DNA of 64,000 bases, taken from the NCBI GenBank assembly GCA_965240325.2, contig OZ251240.1, positions 806,001 through 870,000 on the forward strand. The letters run 5' to 3'. The translations under genes were made by a program, and so were the position numbers. Positions 30,893 through 43,516 of the stretch are shown in pieces. Numbering within the stretch: position 1 is the first letter of the stretch; each line of letters begins with the position of its first letter. The notes beneath the pieces are model-generated. The model was given only the letters and a program-made list of their open reading frames with translations, had not been told where the DNA came from and made no database searches. Source of the DNA: Rebecca billardiae RCC1528 (taxonomy: Eukaryota; Haptophyta).

Positions 30893-31250
30893 TTCGCCTC
30901 CTCCCTCGCCGCCGCCGCCGCCGCCACCGTCGCCACCACCGTCGCCGCCGCCCCTGCCGCCACCCGACTACTGCGTGGATCGTCCCCTCTTCTGCTTTGG
31001 GGTGTGTGCGCGACTGCCCTGCGTGCGCTCTGCTGGCCCCGCCCTGCCTGTGCGCCATGCGCCCAGCGTTCCAGGCGCGTGCTTGCACTGCGCGCCCGTT
31101 GACGCGCGCCTTCGCCCCCTGCTCCGTCCCACTGCCGCGCCCACCGACGTGCAGGTTGGGCTGGCCGCGCGCGATGTCGTGTCGACCACGTTCACTCGAC
31201 TTCTGTGCAAGACCACCTTCCTGCTGGGCGGCGCAGCGTGCGCACCTTGA
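29226..31250 (+). CDS. Small secreted LRR plus polyproline protein, seven exons
   Basis: Exons are 29226-29381, 29602-29669, 29986-30057, 30237-30308, 30482-30559, 30746-31001 and 31155-31250, giving 265 residues. All introns are GT-AG and all phases close. Exon 1 carries a hydrophobic signal (MGVALVTISLLASGAAAG, from an ATG at 29262) and FENYPLYTMCIANPSACTSL, an LRR cap. Exons 2-5 each encode one plant-type LRR (SALTGTIPTYIGTL, NSLSGTLPSEFGLL, NSFSGTLPSEIGLM twice). Exon 6 encodes a short stretch and about 45 residues of SPPP repeats, then DYCVDRPLFCFG. Exon 7 gives a cysteine-bearing tail ending GGAACAP. The LRR-to-SPPP order matches the giant gene at the right side of the window. It is likely an extracellular matrix or surface protein; the ligand is unknown. 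The start may be 29226 or 29262. Confidence 0.72.
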
Positions 31251-31757
31251 ATCAGCACGGGTCGAGACAATCTACTGTGGCAAAGCCGGCTACTTCCTCC
31301 TTCGCTCCGTCCGTGATCCGGCCCAAGTGAGGTCAACCGTCAAGGTGGAGAGGTCAGTAATTTGTCAGCCTCCTGGCCGGCCATGCACCTGCAGGTGTTA
31401 AAAGCGCTGCGGGACGCTGCAAGCAAACCGCGCGCGCATTCTCCACTGTCTCCCAACTACGGCTACGCAGCAGATCGTCGCAAAAGGGCAGAGGGGTGTT
31501 CCACCTGGGGGCGTGGAGCCGTGCGTGTCATGAAACTGTGCTGAGCACCGAGCGACTGCCAACTGGCCAGCAGAATGCGGACGGCGCGCCGCACAGTGAC
31601 CAGGTCAGCACGAGCCAACCGACGGCGCGCGGCGGGCGGACGATGTCATCGGTCGCAGCGCAGTGATCGGCTGCCCCGCCGGCCGGGCCCGACACACGCG
31701 AGCGGGCGTACGTGCCAGCCGCCATGATCGTATCATATATTGTCGTCATAATAATAT
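31251..31757. other. Intergenic, 3' of the small LRR gene
   Basis: No gene, RNA or repeat was identified. A short coding-like run (ETIYCGKAGYFLLRSVRDPA) follows the LRR stop in frame +1 and may be a lost or alternative last exon. Confidence 0.4.
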
Positions 31758-31845
31758 AATGACGGCCGCGGTTCGATCGCGGTCCTTCGGCCGTAGAAGC
31801 AACGTAGACGGGCAGGGCCCGCGGTACGTGCACCCTCCGCCTGAG
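31758..31845 (+). repeat. Degenerate left end of the dispersed element
   Basis: It shares taatgac, ccgcggttc, gcggtccttc, gtagaa, caacgtag and gggcccgcggt in the same order as the left end at 7682-7740, with many substitutions and insertions. It stands alone. Confidence 0.6.
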
Positions 31846-32019
31846 CACTGTTGTCTGACAACAAGTAACGTACATACATCGATAAGCTAGTTCGCCTGTT
31901 GCGTCCGTGCCATCACCGCCATCAACTGTCTGTCCGCTGACCGCGCCGGCCCACCGGGCGGGCCGGCCGGGCGGCAGCCGGCCTCTGCCGATGATTCCGA
32001 GCCGTGCTAGTCCGCGCCG

Positions 32020-32565
32020 ATGGAAGGCTCGCTCGCTAAGGCACGTCGCCGTGCCTGCAACTCAGCGGCCGATGCCCGGCCAGGGGCGCACGCCCGCGCT
32101 GGCTGGCTAGTCCTCCAGCCCGAGGTTGCGAGTAGGTGTTGGCTCAAGACACCGCCGTACGAAGAAGCCTGGTACCGGCTGGCGGCTGGCGGAACAGACA
32201 GATGCCAAACATTCCGTTGCCGCCACCCGGCAGAGCCTGCTGCGGCTGCGGCCAGCCGATGGTGGGCAGGGGTGGCTGAGCAGGCTGCTGACCGCGCGAC
32301 TCGTTTGCCGCCAGACGTTTGCGTTGATCTGCCGCGGATGATCGCCTGCGCGTCGACCGGCCTTGAAACGCTCGACTCCTCACTGCTCGTGTTGACGCCG
32401 AGCGTGAGCACGCGCCGTGAGCTGCGTGAGAAGCTCTTGGCGGCAGGGATTTGCTGGTCGGGCGGCATGGACTCGGCAGACTCGACGGCCGGGCAGCAGA
32501 GCCTGCCGTGCCGGCCGCGGCGACGAGGCCGCCTGTGGTCACCAACGACCGCGCCTGGTTATTGA
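32020..32565 (+). CDS. Hypothetical ORF, uncertain
   Basis: The ORF has 181 residues from an ATG. The middle reads like a protein (LPRMIACASTGLETLDSSLL, then VLTPSVSTRRELREKLLAAG), but the beginning and end are low in features. WSGGMDSADS recalls a PP-loop but lacks the rest of that fold. It may be one exon of a larger gene. No function is assigned. Confidence 0.3.
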   Translation: MEGSLAKARRRACNSAADARPGAHARAGWLVLQPEVASRCWLKTPPYEEAWYRLAAGGTDRCQTFRCRHPAEPAAAAASRWWAGVAEQAADRATRLPPDVCVDLPRMIACASTGLETLDSSLLVLTPSVSTRRELREKLLAAGICWSGGMDSADSTAGQQSLPCRPRRRGRLWSPTTAPGY

Positions 32566-32649
32566 CTTCGGCTCGGGGCCACCGAGACGTTTCAACTACG
32601 GAGCTGGGGGGGGGGGGGGGTGATGGACTGGAGCTAGAGCCGCACATCG

Positions 32650-33531
<882 letters not shown>

Positions 33532-35777
33532 TCAGGCGGTGAGCGACGGGTCAGCGTCGTCCGCCTCGTGAGCAGCGCCCCGTGCCCGACTCACACCGGC
33601 ATCGCCGAGCCTCACGCTCACCTCCGAGCTGGTCGTCTCGCCAGAGTCGCGCGGCCCTCGGCCGTGCCCGGAGGCGGCCGTCGCGGCGCTCGCCCTGCGC
33701 GGCGTGGCCGCCGTGCTCGTCGCGCTCTCGCGCGCCTCGATGCGCTCGAGCGCCGCGACCACCTCCCCCAGGCTCCCCTCGACCGCCGCCATCGACTCCT
33801 CGAGTCGTACGTGCCGCCGCGTCATGCGCATGCGCCAGCGCTCGTCCGCGTCCGCCTCGGCGAGGTTCGCGCCCATGTACTCGCGCGCCTCCGCCTCGAG
33901 CTGGGACATCCACTCCTCCAGCAGCGCCGACGGCCGGCTCGTCGAGCCCACCCCGCCTGCGCCCGGCTCGAGGCGCCCGCGCTTGGGGCCGGCGCGCGGC
34001 GAGGTCTCAACAGACTCGCGCCGTCGCTCCGGCTCGGCCGACGCGGGCGCGCCGCTCGCGGCGCGCGGCGCGCGCAGGCGGCGGCGGCATCGCCACAGCG
34101 ACACCGCTACCCGCGAGGGCAGGCCGAGCAGGTTGAACGGCGGCGGCGCGGGCGGGAGCCGCGCCGCCGACTGGATCAGCTTCGCCTTGACAAACTTGGC
34201 GTGCACCTGCGCAGGCGCCACCGGCCGGACCCGGCAAGCGCGCGGATGGGCGGAGAGCGGATGACGGTTTGATGGTAACGGTTTGTAACGGTTTGTTGAA
34301 GGCGAGGATTCGGCCGCAGCACAGACAGAGGCGTGAACACACACGCCGGGGACGAACGGCGCAGCGGTCGAGTGCGCCGTGGCGGGGATGGGGGGCCGCG
34401 GGAGGCGGCGGCTGGCGTGAGCGAGCGTGGGCGCGCGGCTGCAGGCGAGCGGCGCGCTCGCATGCAGAGGGGGCGCGTGACCGCAGGGCCAGGCGGTGCG
34501 CAGCGCGCGGCGCGGCGCGCGAGCGCCGGGGTGGGCGCGCGAGAGCGCGGGGGGCGCACATCGAGGTGGTCGTGGATCGAGTCGAAGGTCTGTGCGCGGC
34601 GCCCCGCGCGGGCGGAAGGGGTTGGCAGCATCGGGCGGGTCGCGTCAGTATGGTGACGGCGTGCGCGTCTGACCTCGGCCATCATGGCCGCCGCCAGCAG
34701 GCAGCATGCCCCGTGCGCGTCGCCGTGCGCCGCATGCGCGCGGCACTGCGCGCGGGCGTGGCGTCGCGCCGAGGCCGCACCTTGGCCATGGCGGCGATGA
34801 TCACGTTGAGCATGAGCACCACCATCACGATGGCGAACGTGACCATCAGCACCCACGACAGCCAGCCGACAGGCGACTGTCGCAGGCAGTCGAGCCGTGT
34901 GTCCGCCATGCCGAAGACGACTTCGATCAGAACGACCAGCGCGCTCTCCGCCGAGTGGCCGTAGTCCTCGTGCAGCTGCGGCCGCGCGGGGCGCGGGCGC
35001 GGGGGGCGGTGGGGGCGGCGCGGACGGGAGGGGGGAAGGCTGAGGGGCGCGCGGCACGGCGCGTGCCAATCGCAGCGCGCCGCCATTGCTTCGCGCGCGC
35101 GCGGCTGGCCCACACGCACCTCCTGCTGCGCCTCTGGGTCGCCGAGTGTGGAGCAGCCCTCGCCCATCTGCGTCGAGGCAATCTCCTTGAGCAGCACGTG
35201 CAGCGCGACCGCAAATGCGCACAGCAGCGGGAGCATGATGCTGCGCACGACGCGCGCGCGCACGCGCGCACGCACGCATTCGCGCAGGCCGTCCGGCGTG
35301 CGTGCGCGCGTGAGGCGCGCCGGCTGCTGGCTGGCTCACGCGCGCGGGGCGGGCGCCGTTCGCACCCGACGATCCTCCCCACGTCCTGCAGCATGCGGAA
35401 CACCATCAGCGTGAACGGCCCGAGCTCCGTCGAGAGGTACAGCGCGCGCATCAGCCGGATGGTGAGCCCCAGCACCGCCACGCTCATCACTTGCGAGGAC
35501 GCGGGCGCGTCTTGCGCGAGAGAGTCGTCGCCGGGCGGGGCGAGCCTGCGCGCAAAGCGGCGATGGAGGGCGGGGCGCGGGCAAGGGCGCGGCGGTGAGC
35601 GCGCGCGGGGCGCGCGGTGAGACGTCGGCCGCGCGCGATGCGCGTGTGCGCCCGTGCGCGGCTGCAAGCGCCGCCCTGCGGCCGAGGCCGCGCGCCGCGC
35701 TCGCGCCCGGCCGCGCGCATCGGCGGCGCGCGCGCAGCCCGGCCGCGCGCGGGGCCTCCAGCGCCCACAGCCGCGCG

Positions 35778-35814
<37 letters not shown>

Positions 35815-38800
35815 GCGCGCGCGCGCCTGAGCAGCAGCGCCACCGCGGCGAGCAGCAGCCCGCCGATCTCGAAGAGGTTGAACTCGTCTGACACGTAGCG
35901 TCGCAGCGCGGTCAGAGGGTTGCGCCCGTCGCGCATCAGCTCCTCGAGCTCGACGAGGATGGCGCCGGCGACGCACGCGAGCGCGGCGGAGGTCCACAGC
36001 CGCTCCTCGGTCAGCTCGATGGGCAGCAGCCCGGCGCCGCCCGGCGCGCCGTCCGGCGCGCCGGTGCGGTCGGCCTGTGCGGGCGGGCGCAGCGCGCCGC
36101 GCCTCGCGTCGTCGTCGCCGTCGTCGTCCGCGGCCGCGCGCGCGCGCTCCACCATCGCCATCGCCGCCGTGTCGTCCACGGGCGGCAGCGTCGCGCAGAG
36201 CCAGACGAGCACGCAGCCCATCAGCCAGTGCAGCGTCAGCTTCACGATCGGCGCGTCCACCAGCAGCAGCGACGTCGAGTACGCGAGCGGCCTCGAGCCG
36301 CGAGAGTCGTACTTGTTTTTTACCCGCCCCGATTTGAACTGCACGCGGAGCGCGCTTGAGAGCAGCGGAGAGGCGTCGGGGGCGAGGACGAGGACGGCGG
36401 CGAGGAGCGGCTGCGCGGCGAGCACCGCGAGCGGCGACGCGAGCCACACCGCCCACGCGCGCCGCTGCGTCGAGAACTCCGACTCCCGCAGCGCCGACGC
36501 CATGCTGAGCGCCTGCCCCGCCGCCTCGCGCACTGAGCCGCCCAGCGCGCGGATGTGCGCGCGCTGCACGGGCGGGTACGACAGCAGGATCGTGCACCCG
36601 CCCTCCGCGGCGCGCTCGAGGAGCGGCCACTGCCCTTCCCAGCCCGCCGGCTGCCGCGCGCTCGGCGCGAGCGAGAGGGCCGCGCCCGTGCCGCGGCTCG
36701 GCGCAGAGCCGCCGCCGCCGCCGCTCGCGCCGCCGCCGCCGCCCGCGCCGCCGCCGCCGCTCGCGGCCGCGGCCGCGCTGAGCGCGAGCTCGGCGGAGCA
36801 GATGCCGAGCTCGACGAGGCGCGCGGCGTGCGCGCACTCGTCGGCCGCGCTCTGCCCCCACTCCTCGCGCCGCCTCCGCGCCAGCGCCGTGCACGCGATC
36901 GACCCCTCCAGCGCGAACTGCGCCGTGCCCGTGCACGCGACCGAGTAAGCCACCAGCCGTGCGGCCGACGCAAGTTGGTCGTCGCCGTCGAGGCCACACA
37001 GCCAGTGCGCCGCGTCGACGCCTGCGGCCTTGACGGCCTCGCTCGCGCCCTCGCCCACGCCGGCGGAGAGCAGCCCGCGCGTGCTCCCGCCCGCGCCGCC
37101 CGCCGCGCTGCTCGCCGCGTACGAGTCGAGCAGGAAGTCGAACATCGACTCGTCGTAGTCGTCGACCGAGGAGGCGCGCGCCGCGAGCACGAGCCGCTTG
37201 TGGTAGGCTGCCACGTCAAACGGCGCCTCCCACGAGAGGAAGATGGCGGCGCCCTGCCTGCGGACGGCGAGCTCGGAGGCGGCGGGCGGGTGGGCGGGCG
37301 CCGCCGTCGCCGCGCCGCGGGCGCCGGGCTCATCGGCCGCGCCGACGGTGGGCGCGCGGTGCAGCGGCGGGGGCAGAGGCGGCGCGGGCGGCGGCGGTGG
37401 CGGCGCGTTGTCTGGCGGCGGCGCGGCGGCGGCGACCATCCTGGGCGAAGGCACCGACCCGGCCGCGGGCTGGCTGGCGGCGGCGGGCGTGGGCAAGCGC
37501 GGCTCGTCGGCGGCGGCCTCCTCCCCGCCGTCCTCCTCCTCGCTCTGCCGCAGCAGCAGCAGCGCGGCGCGCATCGCCCGCGCAAAGCCGGGCGGGTTCC
37601 CCTCAAGGTTGAGCGCAGTCAGAGCGCGGCCGCCGCCGCTCGCAAGCGCGGCGGCTATCTCAGCAGCCGAGCGCTCGCGCAGCGCGTTGCCCTCGGCGCG
37701 GAGCACGCGGAGGGTGGCGTTGGCCCGCAGCGCGCGGCCGAGCGCCACGCCGCTCGCGTCGGTCAGCTTCGTCCCCGCCAGCACCAGCGTGCGCAGCGTC
37801 TGGTTGGCCGCGAGCGCGCGCGCGAGCGCGCCGCCCGCGCGGTCGGTCAAGTTGGCCTCTCCGAGGGCGAGTGTTCGCAACCCGCAGCCGTCGGCCATCA
37901 GCGCGGCGGCGAGCTCCTCGCCCGTCGCGTCGGAGAGCTCGTTGCTCGACAGCGCGAGCGAGACCACCGGCGGCCGCCCGCTCAGCGCGCGCCCCATCAC
38001 CGCGCGCGCCAGCGCCACGCCGGACGCGTCGGTGAGCTCGTTGTCGTCGAGATCGAGCGAGATCAACGTCTGTGAGCAAGTGAGCGCGCGCGCGAGCTCC
38101 ACGCCCGTCGCGTCCGTGAGCCCGTTGCGCTCGAGGCGGAGCTCGGCGAGCGGCGGGCCCGTGGGCGGCGGGGCCGCCGCCGCCGCGCCGCCGCCGCCGT
38201 CGGGCCCGCCGCCGTCCGCCTCGGCCGGCTGCTGCGGCTGCGGCGGCTGCGCGTGCGCGTGCGCGTGCGCGGCATGCGCGTGCGCGGGCGACGCGTGCGA
38301 CGCGTGCGCGGGCGCGCGCCCGTTGGGAGAGCGCGGCTGGTTCAGCGCGCCGCCGCGCTGGGGCGAGCGCGGGCGCTTGGGCCCGCCGTCGGCGGGGCCG
38401 TAGTGCCCGCTGCGCGCGCGCCCGCCAAAGTGCGCGCTCCCGTACGAGCTGCGCCTGCGCCCCGCCGCCGCCGCGCTGCGCAGCGCCGCGACCGCCGCGG
38501 CAGCGCTCGCCTCGTGCGCGCTCGGCGCGTCGGTCGCGAGCGCGTCGCCGAGCGCGACGCCGCTCACGTCGGAGAGCATGTTGCCGGAGAGGTTGAGCAG
38601 CACGAGCGCGCGGTTCTCGCGCAGCGCCGTCGCCAGCTCCACGCCCGTGCGGTCCGACAGCGCGTTGTTCGGCACGTGCAGCTCGGCGAGCGCAGAGCCG
38701 CCGGAGGCGCCGAGGGCCTCGGCGAGCGCCGCGCCGCTCGCGTCCGCCAAGTTGTTCGCGCCGAGGTGCAGCACGCGCAGCCGCGTGGCGGCGGGCAGCG

Positions 38801-39680
38801 CGCCGGCGAGCACGCGGCCGGCGGCGTCGCCCATCCGGTTGCCCCCGAGCAGCAGCCGCTCGAGCCGGCACTCCGCCCGCTGCAGCGCCGACGCCAACTC
38901 CTCCGCTGTGCGAGGGCCGGCGTTGTTGTCGCTCAGGTCGAGCTCGGTGAGAGCGCCGTTGGCCGCGAGCGCGCGCGCGATCTCGGCGCAGCCGCCGTCG
39001 CGCAGCGCGTTGCCGCCGAGGCAGAGCGACTCGAGCGCGAGGTTCCGCGCGAGCGCCGCGCCGAAGTGCGCGCCCGCGCCGTCCGCCACGTGCGCGCTCG
39101 CCAGACGGAACTCGCGCAGCGTCGAGTTGCGCTCGAGCGAGCGCGCGAGCGCGCGCACGGCGCGGGAGGAGAACGTGTTGCCGCTGAGCTCGAGGCTCGT
39201 GAGCGTGGCGTTGTGCTCGAGCACCTCCGCCAGCGCGTTCGCCGTGCCGTCGCCCAGGCCGTTGCGCGCCGCGCTGAACGTGCGCAGCGAGCGCGAGTGC
39301 TGGATGGCCGCCGCGAGCGTCACGCCCGCGCGGTCGGTCAGGGCGTTGTCCGCGACGGAGAGCGTGTGCAGCACGGTGCTCGCGTGGAGCAGCTCAGCGA
39401 GCGCGATCCCGTACGCGTCGGAGAGCCGCCTGCGCTCGAGATCGAGCACGGTCGCCTCGCGCAGCACGCTCGCCTCCACGCCGTCCCCGAGCCGGCGCGC
39501 GAGCCGCTCGAGCGAGACGGGCTTGGCGCTCGAGGGCGAGAGCAGGAGCTGCGGCGGGCGCGAGACGCGCTTGGGGCTCGGCGACCCGGACGAGGGCGAC
39601 GCGCCACCCTCCGCGCTTGCGTGCGCGTCGCTCGCCGGAGCGACGCCATCGAAGCTCACCGCGCCCGCCGTGACCGCCAT
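33532..39680 (-). CDS. Leucine-rich repeat-TRP cation channel fusion (TRPM-like), six exons
   Basis: Exons in coding order are 39680-35813, 35489-35366, 35240-35120, 34975-34781, 34589-34560 and 34206-33532, giving 1,670 residues with all phases closing on GT-AG introns. Residues ~45-720 carry about 18 ribonuclease-inhibitor-type LRRs (for example LRVLHLGANNLADASGAALA), split by a His/Ala/Pro-rich insert. A linker follows with YDESMFDFLLDSYAASS. Then come VDAPIVKLTLHWLMGCVLVW (S1), LWTSAALACVAGAILVELEE (S2), EFNLFEIGGLLLAAVALLLR (S3), VMSVAVLGLTIRLMRALYLS (S4), ELGPFTLMVFRMLQDVGRIV, S5, a pore region near SALVVLIEVVFGMAD, and S6 ending MLNVIIAAMAK. A 30-nt microexon gives TFDSIHDHLD, and KAKLIQSAARLPPAPPPFNL matches the post-S6 TRP region. 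The tail has a short acidic coiled coil. Calcium or monovalent cation transport is expected; the gating ligand is unknown. Confidence 0.85.
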
Positions 39681-39769
39681 GCGCTTCTGGATGGGCGGCC
39701 GGCCTTGGCCCAAACTCCCCAAAGTAATACGACGTCTGTATGTACTACAGTACCTAGTCGTAGCAGGCG
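39681..39769. promoter_or_regulatory. Bidirectional promoter between LRR-TRP and ankyrin membrane genes
   Basis: Start codons lie at 39680 (minus) and 39770 (plus; a later ATG at 39884 is an alternative), leaving 89-203 bp. Bases 39722-39765 are a local AT-richer patch (aaagtaatacgacgtctgta). Co-expression of the pair is inferred. Confidence 0.45.
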
Positions 39770-41958
39770 ATGGGCCCGCCCAACGGGCGCCTGGACGAAA
39801 CCAGAACCGCACATGGCCGTGGGGTGGGCGCCACCACCGGCCAATCCGATGGACGAAAAATTACAAACCTCAACCTCGTGCCCATGTCACGCGAGCGCGA
39901 CCAGCTGCGCGAGGCTCGGCGGCGCTTCGTGGTCGGCGTGCTGTCATCGACGTGCTACCACGTCGCGCTCCCTTTCTTCGTCGACCAGCGCACGCGCTCG
40001 CCGCCGCTCACGACCGTGCTGCTCGTCGGTCCGCTCGCGATCAACCTGAGCACGCTCGGCTCGCATCTCGTCTCGACGTCGCGCGGCTGGGCCGGGCGCA
40101 CCTCGCTGAGCTGGCACATGGTCGCGATGTACTTCACGAACGGGCTCATCAACGCCGTGGGTGCCACGCAGTGCTGCTCCGCCGCCGCCGCCAACGAGCA
40201 CCTCCTCTTCCTCTGCCTGAAGAGCGCGATGTTCTCGTACCCGATGTCGGGCGTGCACTGGCTGAGCGCGGTCGTGCACTCGGCGCTCGTGCTCGGCGTG
40301 GGGATGGGCGCGCACCTGGCGCTCGGCGCGGCGGTGGGCGCCGCCGAGTGCGCGCCCTCCGCCGCCGCGCCCGCCACGGCGCCCGCCTACGGCGTTGGCG
40401 TGCAAACCCTCGGCCTGTGGCCGTGGGCGGTGGTCGCGCTCGCGGGCGCCATCGGCGCTGTCGTCGCGCGCTTCCGCGCGGACGCTCAGAGCGTGCTCGG
40501 GCCGCCGAAGGGCGCGGCGCCCGCGCCCGCGCCCGCGCCCGCGCCGGCCGCGCCGGCATGCGCCGAGCCCACCTGCGCCGCCAAGCCCGGCAGCGCGGCG
40601 GCCTCGGCTGCGTCGGGGGTCAGTGCGCGCGCGAGCGAGCGCGAGGCGGCGCGGGTGACGCGGCTGCTGTGGCGCCGGCTGCTGCTCGCGTGCGTCTTCA
40701 CCGACGTGCCGCTGCTCTGCCTCGCCGCGCTGATCGCCCTGGAAGGCATTGACACGGCGGGCGGCGGCGACGGCAGCTGCGGCAGCGGCCATGTCGCCGG
40801 CGTGCGCACTGGGTGGACGGGCGCGGCGGCGGCTTCGGCCGAGGCCGAGTTCGTGCAGAGGCTGCTTGAGGCGGGCGCGCTCGTGCTCGTCGTCGGGGTC
40901 GACGTGCTCGCGATGACGCGCGCCGCCGCGGGCTGCAACGCGCCTTCCCCGCCCGCCGCCGCCGCGCCCAAGCCGTGGTGGGCGCGCGGCGCGGCCCGCC
41001 TGCCGCCAGCATCCGTGCTTGCGAGCTGCCTGCGAGCGCTCGTGCTGGCCTGTGGTGCGCGCTTCTCGGCGTCGGCGCTCGCGCGCGACGCGATGTTCTA
41101 CATGCTGCTCGTGTTGAGCGAGCTCGACCTGCTTGCAGGCGCGCGGCACATGCGCGCCGGAGCCGTCGCGCTGCTGGCGGTCGGCGCGCTCAGCGCTGCG
41201 CCCACCGCGCTGCGCGTGGGCGTCGACTTGGTCCGCGCGCTTGCGACCGATGGCATCGCGCAGCCTGTGGTCGCGCGCGCGGCGGGGCTGGTGAGCGCGC
41301 ACGCGAGCCGGCACGTGCTCCTCGTGCTCCTCGTGCTGCTCACCTTCGTGCTGATGCCGGGCGGCGTCGGCCTCCCGTCGATGCACTCGCTGGAGGGTCA
41401 CCTGCAGGAGCTGGGCCGGCTGCGTGCTGAGGTGGTGGGCGCGCGCGCGCGTGCGCAGGACGAGGCGAATGAGAACCGCCGGCTGCGCGGCCGCGTGAGC
41501 CACCTCTCCGAGCAGCTCGAGCAGCAGGAGCAGACGCACGAGGAGGAGCTCAGCAACGTGCGCGACGTGATGCGAACGATGCTCGAATCGCTCGGCACCG
41601 CCGCCGCAACCCCCGGAGGGCGCGCGCCGCCGACGGTCGCGCTGGCGCTGCGGCCAGGCTCGGAGTCTGGCAGCTCAGGATGCGCGCAGGGTGAGCCGGC
41701 TCTGCGCGTGCCGGGGACGGCGGCGAGGGCGGCCGCGGCGGAGCCGCCAAGCGGGGCGGCCGCGACCGTGCTCGGCACCGCACCGCCTCCGTCCGCGCTC
41801 GCACTCGCGGCGGCGGGCAGCGCGGGGGGCCGCGCGGCGCCGCACGCGCAGGCGGCGGTAGCACATCACGCGGCGGTGGCAGGGCAGGCGTCGACGGTGG
41901 CAGCGCGCATGTGCTCCGCTGCGCTGGCTGGGCAGCTGGCGGCGAGTGGCCCAGCGCT

Positions 41959-41992
<34 letters not shown>

Positions 41993-43516
41993 AGTGCGGC
42001 GCAGGGCAGCGGCCAGCACGTGAGCCTCTTCCTGCGCGTCACGCCGTCTGGCAGAGCGCAGCTGCAGCTCGTCAGCTGCGGCACCGCTCGCGCGCCCACT
42101 CAGCCGGGCACGCCCGGCCCCGGCCGCGGCGCTGACCTGTGCCCGGCTGGTGGCTGCCATGCCGATGCGAGAGCGCGCGCAGAGAAGGGCAGCGGCAATC
42201 ATGCCACCGGCCATGGCGCCAACGGCCATGGCGGCAATAACGGCCATGGCGCCAGCGGCCATGGCAGCAACGGCCATGATGGCAACGGCGGTGCAGGCTG
42301 CCCTCTGGCCGCGCGTGCGCAGCAGATTCCACCGTCTCCGCCCTCGGCAGAGCCGCACGGCGCTCGCAGCCTGCATGCGCCTCCGGGTGCTCGGCGCGCG
42401 GCGGAGCTCTCCAGTGCGCTGACTGAGCTGCTGCCAGCCGGTCCTGACAGCCCGCCAAGCCCAGAGCCCACGGCCCAGCTTCAGGCGCAGCACGGCGGCG
42501 CGCGGAAGCCGGAGGGGGCGGCGCATGCGCCCGCCGCCGCCGCGACGCACGCGGCGCATGTGGGCACGCGCGCGTGTGACGGCGCCACGCCGCGCAGCGG
42601 CGCCCGTCGCGCCGAGCCCGCCGTCGGGCCGGGCCCGGTGGCGGGCCCGGCGGAGACGTCTCTTGCTCCTCCGACAGACGGCGCTCCTTTGGCCGAAGCG
42701 CCTGCTGCCGCGGCGCTGAGGCCGCGCCGTAGGCGGCACGCGCGCAAGCACAACCGGGCGGCAAAGCACGCAGCCGCGGAGGGCGCCGCGCCCGCCGCGG
42801 ACGAGGCGCCGGCTGCGCACGGCAGCAGGCAGCGGCTGACGACGCCCCCGCGCGCGCCGAGCCCGCCGGTGCAGCGGCCGCTCACGGGCGCCGTGCGGGA
42901 GCTGCTCCGCGCGGCCGCGGCGGGCGACGACCGCGCGGCGCGCCGCGCGCTCGAGTCTGGCGGCGCAAGCGTGCACAGCGGCGCGGGCCAGGGCCTCGGC
43001 ACCGCCGCCCACCAGGCGTGCCTGGCCGGCCACGCCCGCGTGCTCGCGTCTCTCCTCGAGCACGACGAGTCGGTCGGCGCCGCAACCGACGGTTACGCCA
43101 ATAGGCCGTTACACGTGGCGTGCGAAGGGCTGCAGCTGGAGTGTGCGCGCGCGCTGCTGCTCGCGCAGCCGCCCGGTGCGGCCCAGCCCCACGCGAGCGA
43201 CGGCGGCACCGGACCGGCACCGCCCGCGCGCCGGCCGCCGGCCGTGCACCTCGTGAACGCGCCGAACGCCGCCGGCGACACGGCGCTGCACGTTGCCTGC
43301 ACGCAGCTCAGCGCGCGCGCCGCTGCAGCGCCAGCCGGCGAGGCTGCAGTCTTGGACGACGGCCTCGCACTCGTCGAGCTGCTGCTCGCATGGGGCGCCG
43401 ATGCGGGCGCACGCAACGGCGAGGGGCTCTCGGCATCGCAGCTCGTGGCGCTAGCGGGCGAGGATGCTCTTCGCGTCCTGCAGCTCCTCCGGCCGTGGTC
43501 GTCAGCAGCAGTCTGA
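39770..43516 (+). CDS. Multi-pass membrane protein with coiled coil and ankyrin repeats
   Basis: This is a single-exon ORF of 1,248 residues; initiation at ATG 39884 (residue 39, MSRERDQLREARRRF) is perhaps likelier. About ten hydrophobic segments fall between residues 50 and 540, for example TTVLLVGPLAINLSTLGSHL and SWHMVAMYFTNGLINAVGAT. A coiled coil follows at about 543-610 (LQELGRLRAEVVGARARAQD). Next are long Ala/Pro/Gly-rich stretches, including a poly-Pro run and a GHG/NGHG repeat at about 42200-42290. The C-terminal ~200 residues hold three or four ankyrin repeats (GTAAHQACLAGHARVLASLL, NRPLHVACEGLQLECARALL, GDTALHVACTQL). The membrane part matches no family I know. The cytosolic ankyrin tail suggests a scaffold or a receptor. 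It is head to head with the LRR-TRP gene and tail to tail with the giant receptor. Confidence 0.75.

Noticed and set aside
32440-32480. PP-loop (SGGMDS) ATP pyrophosphatase
   Set aside because: The motif is isolated in a short ORF with none of the following fold.
33582-34272. Plus-strand ORFs opposite the LRR-TRP tail
   Set aside because: The minus frame joins the TRP post-S6 exon at a proper acceptor and carries the KAKLIQ...PPPFNL signature; the plus frames are shadows.
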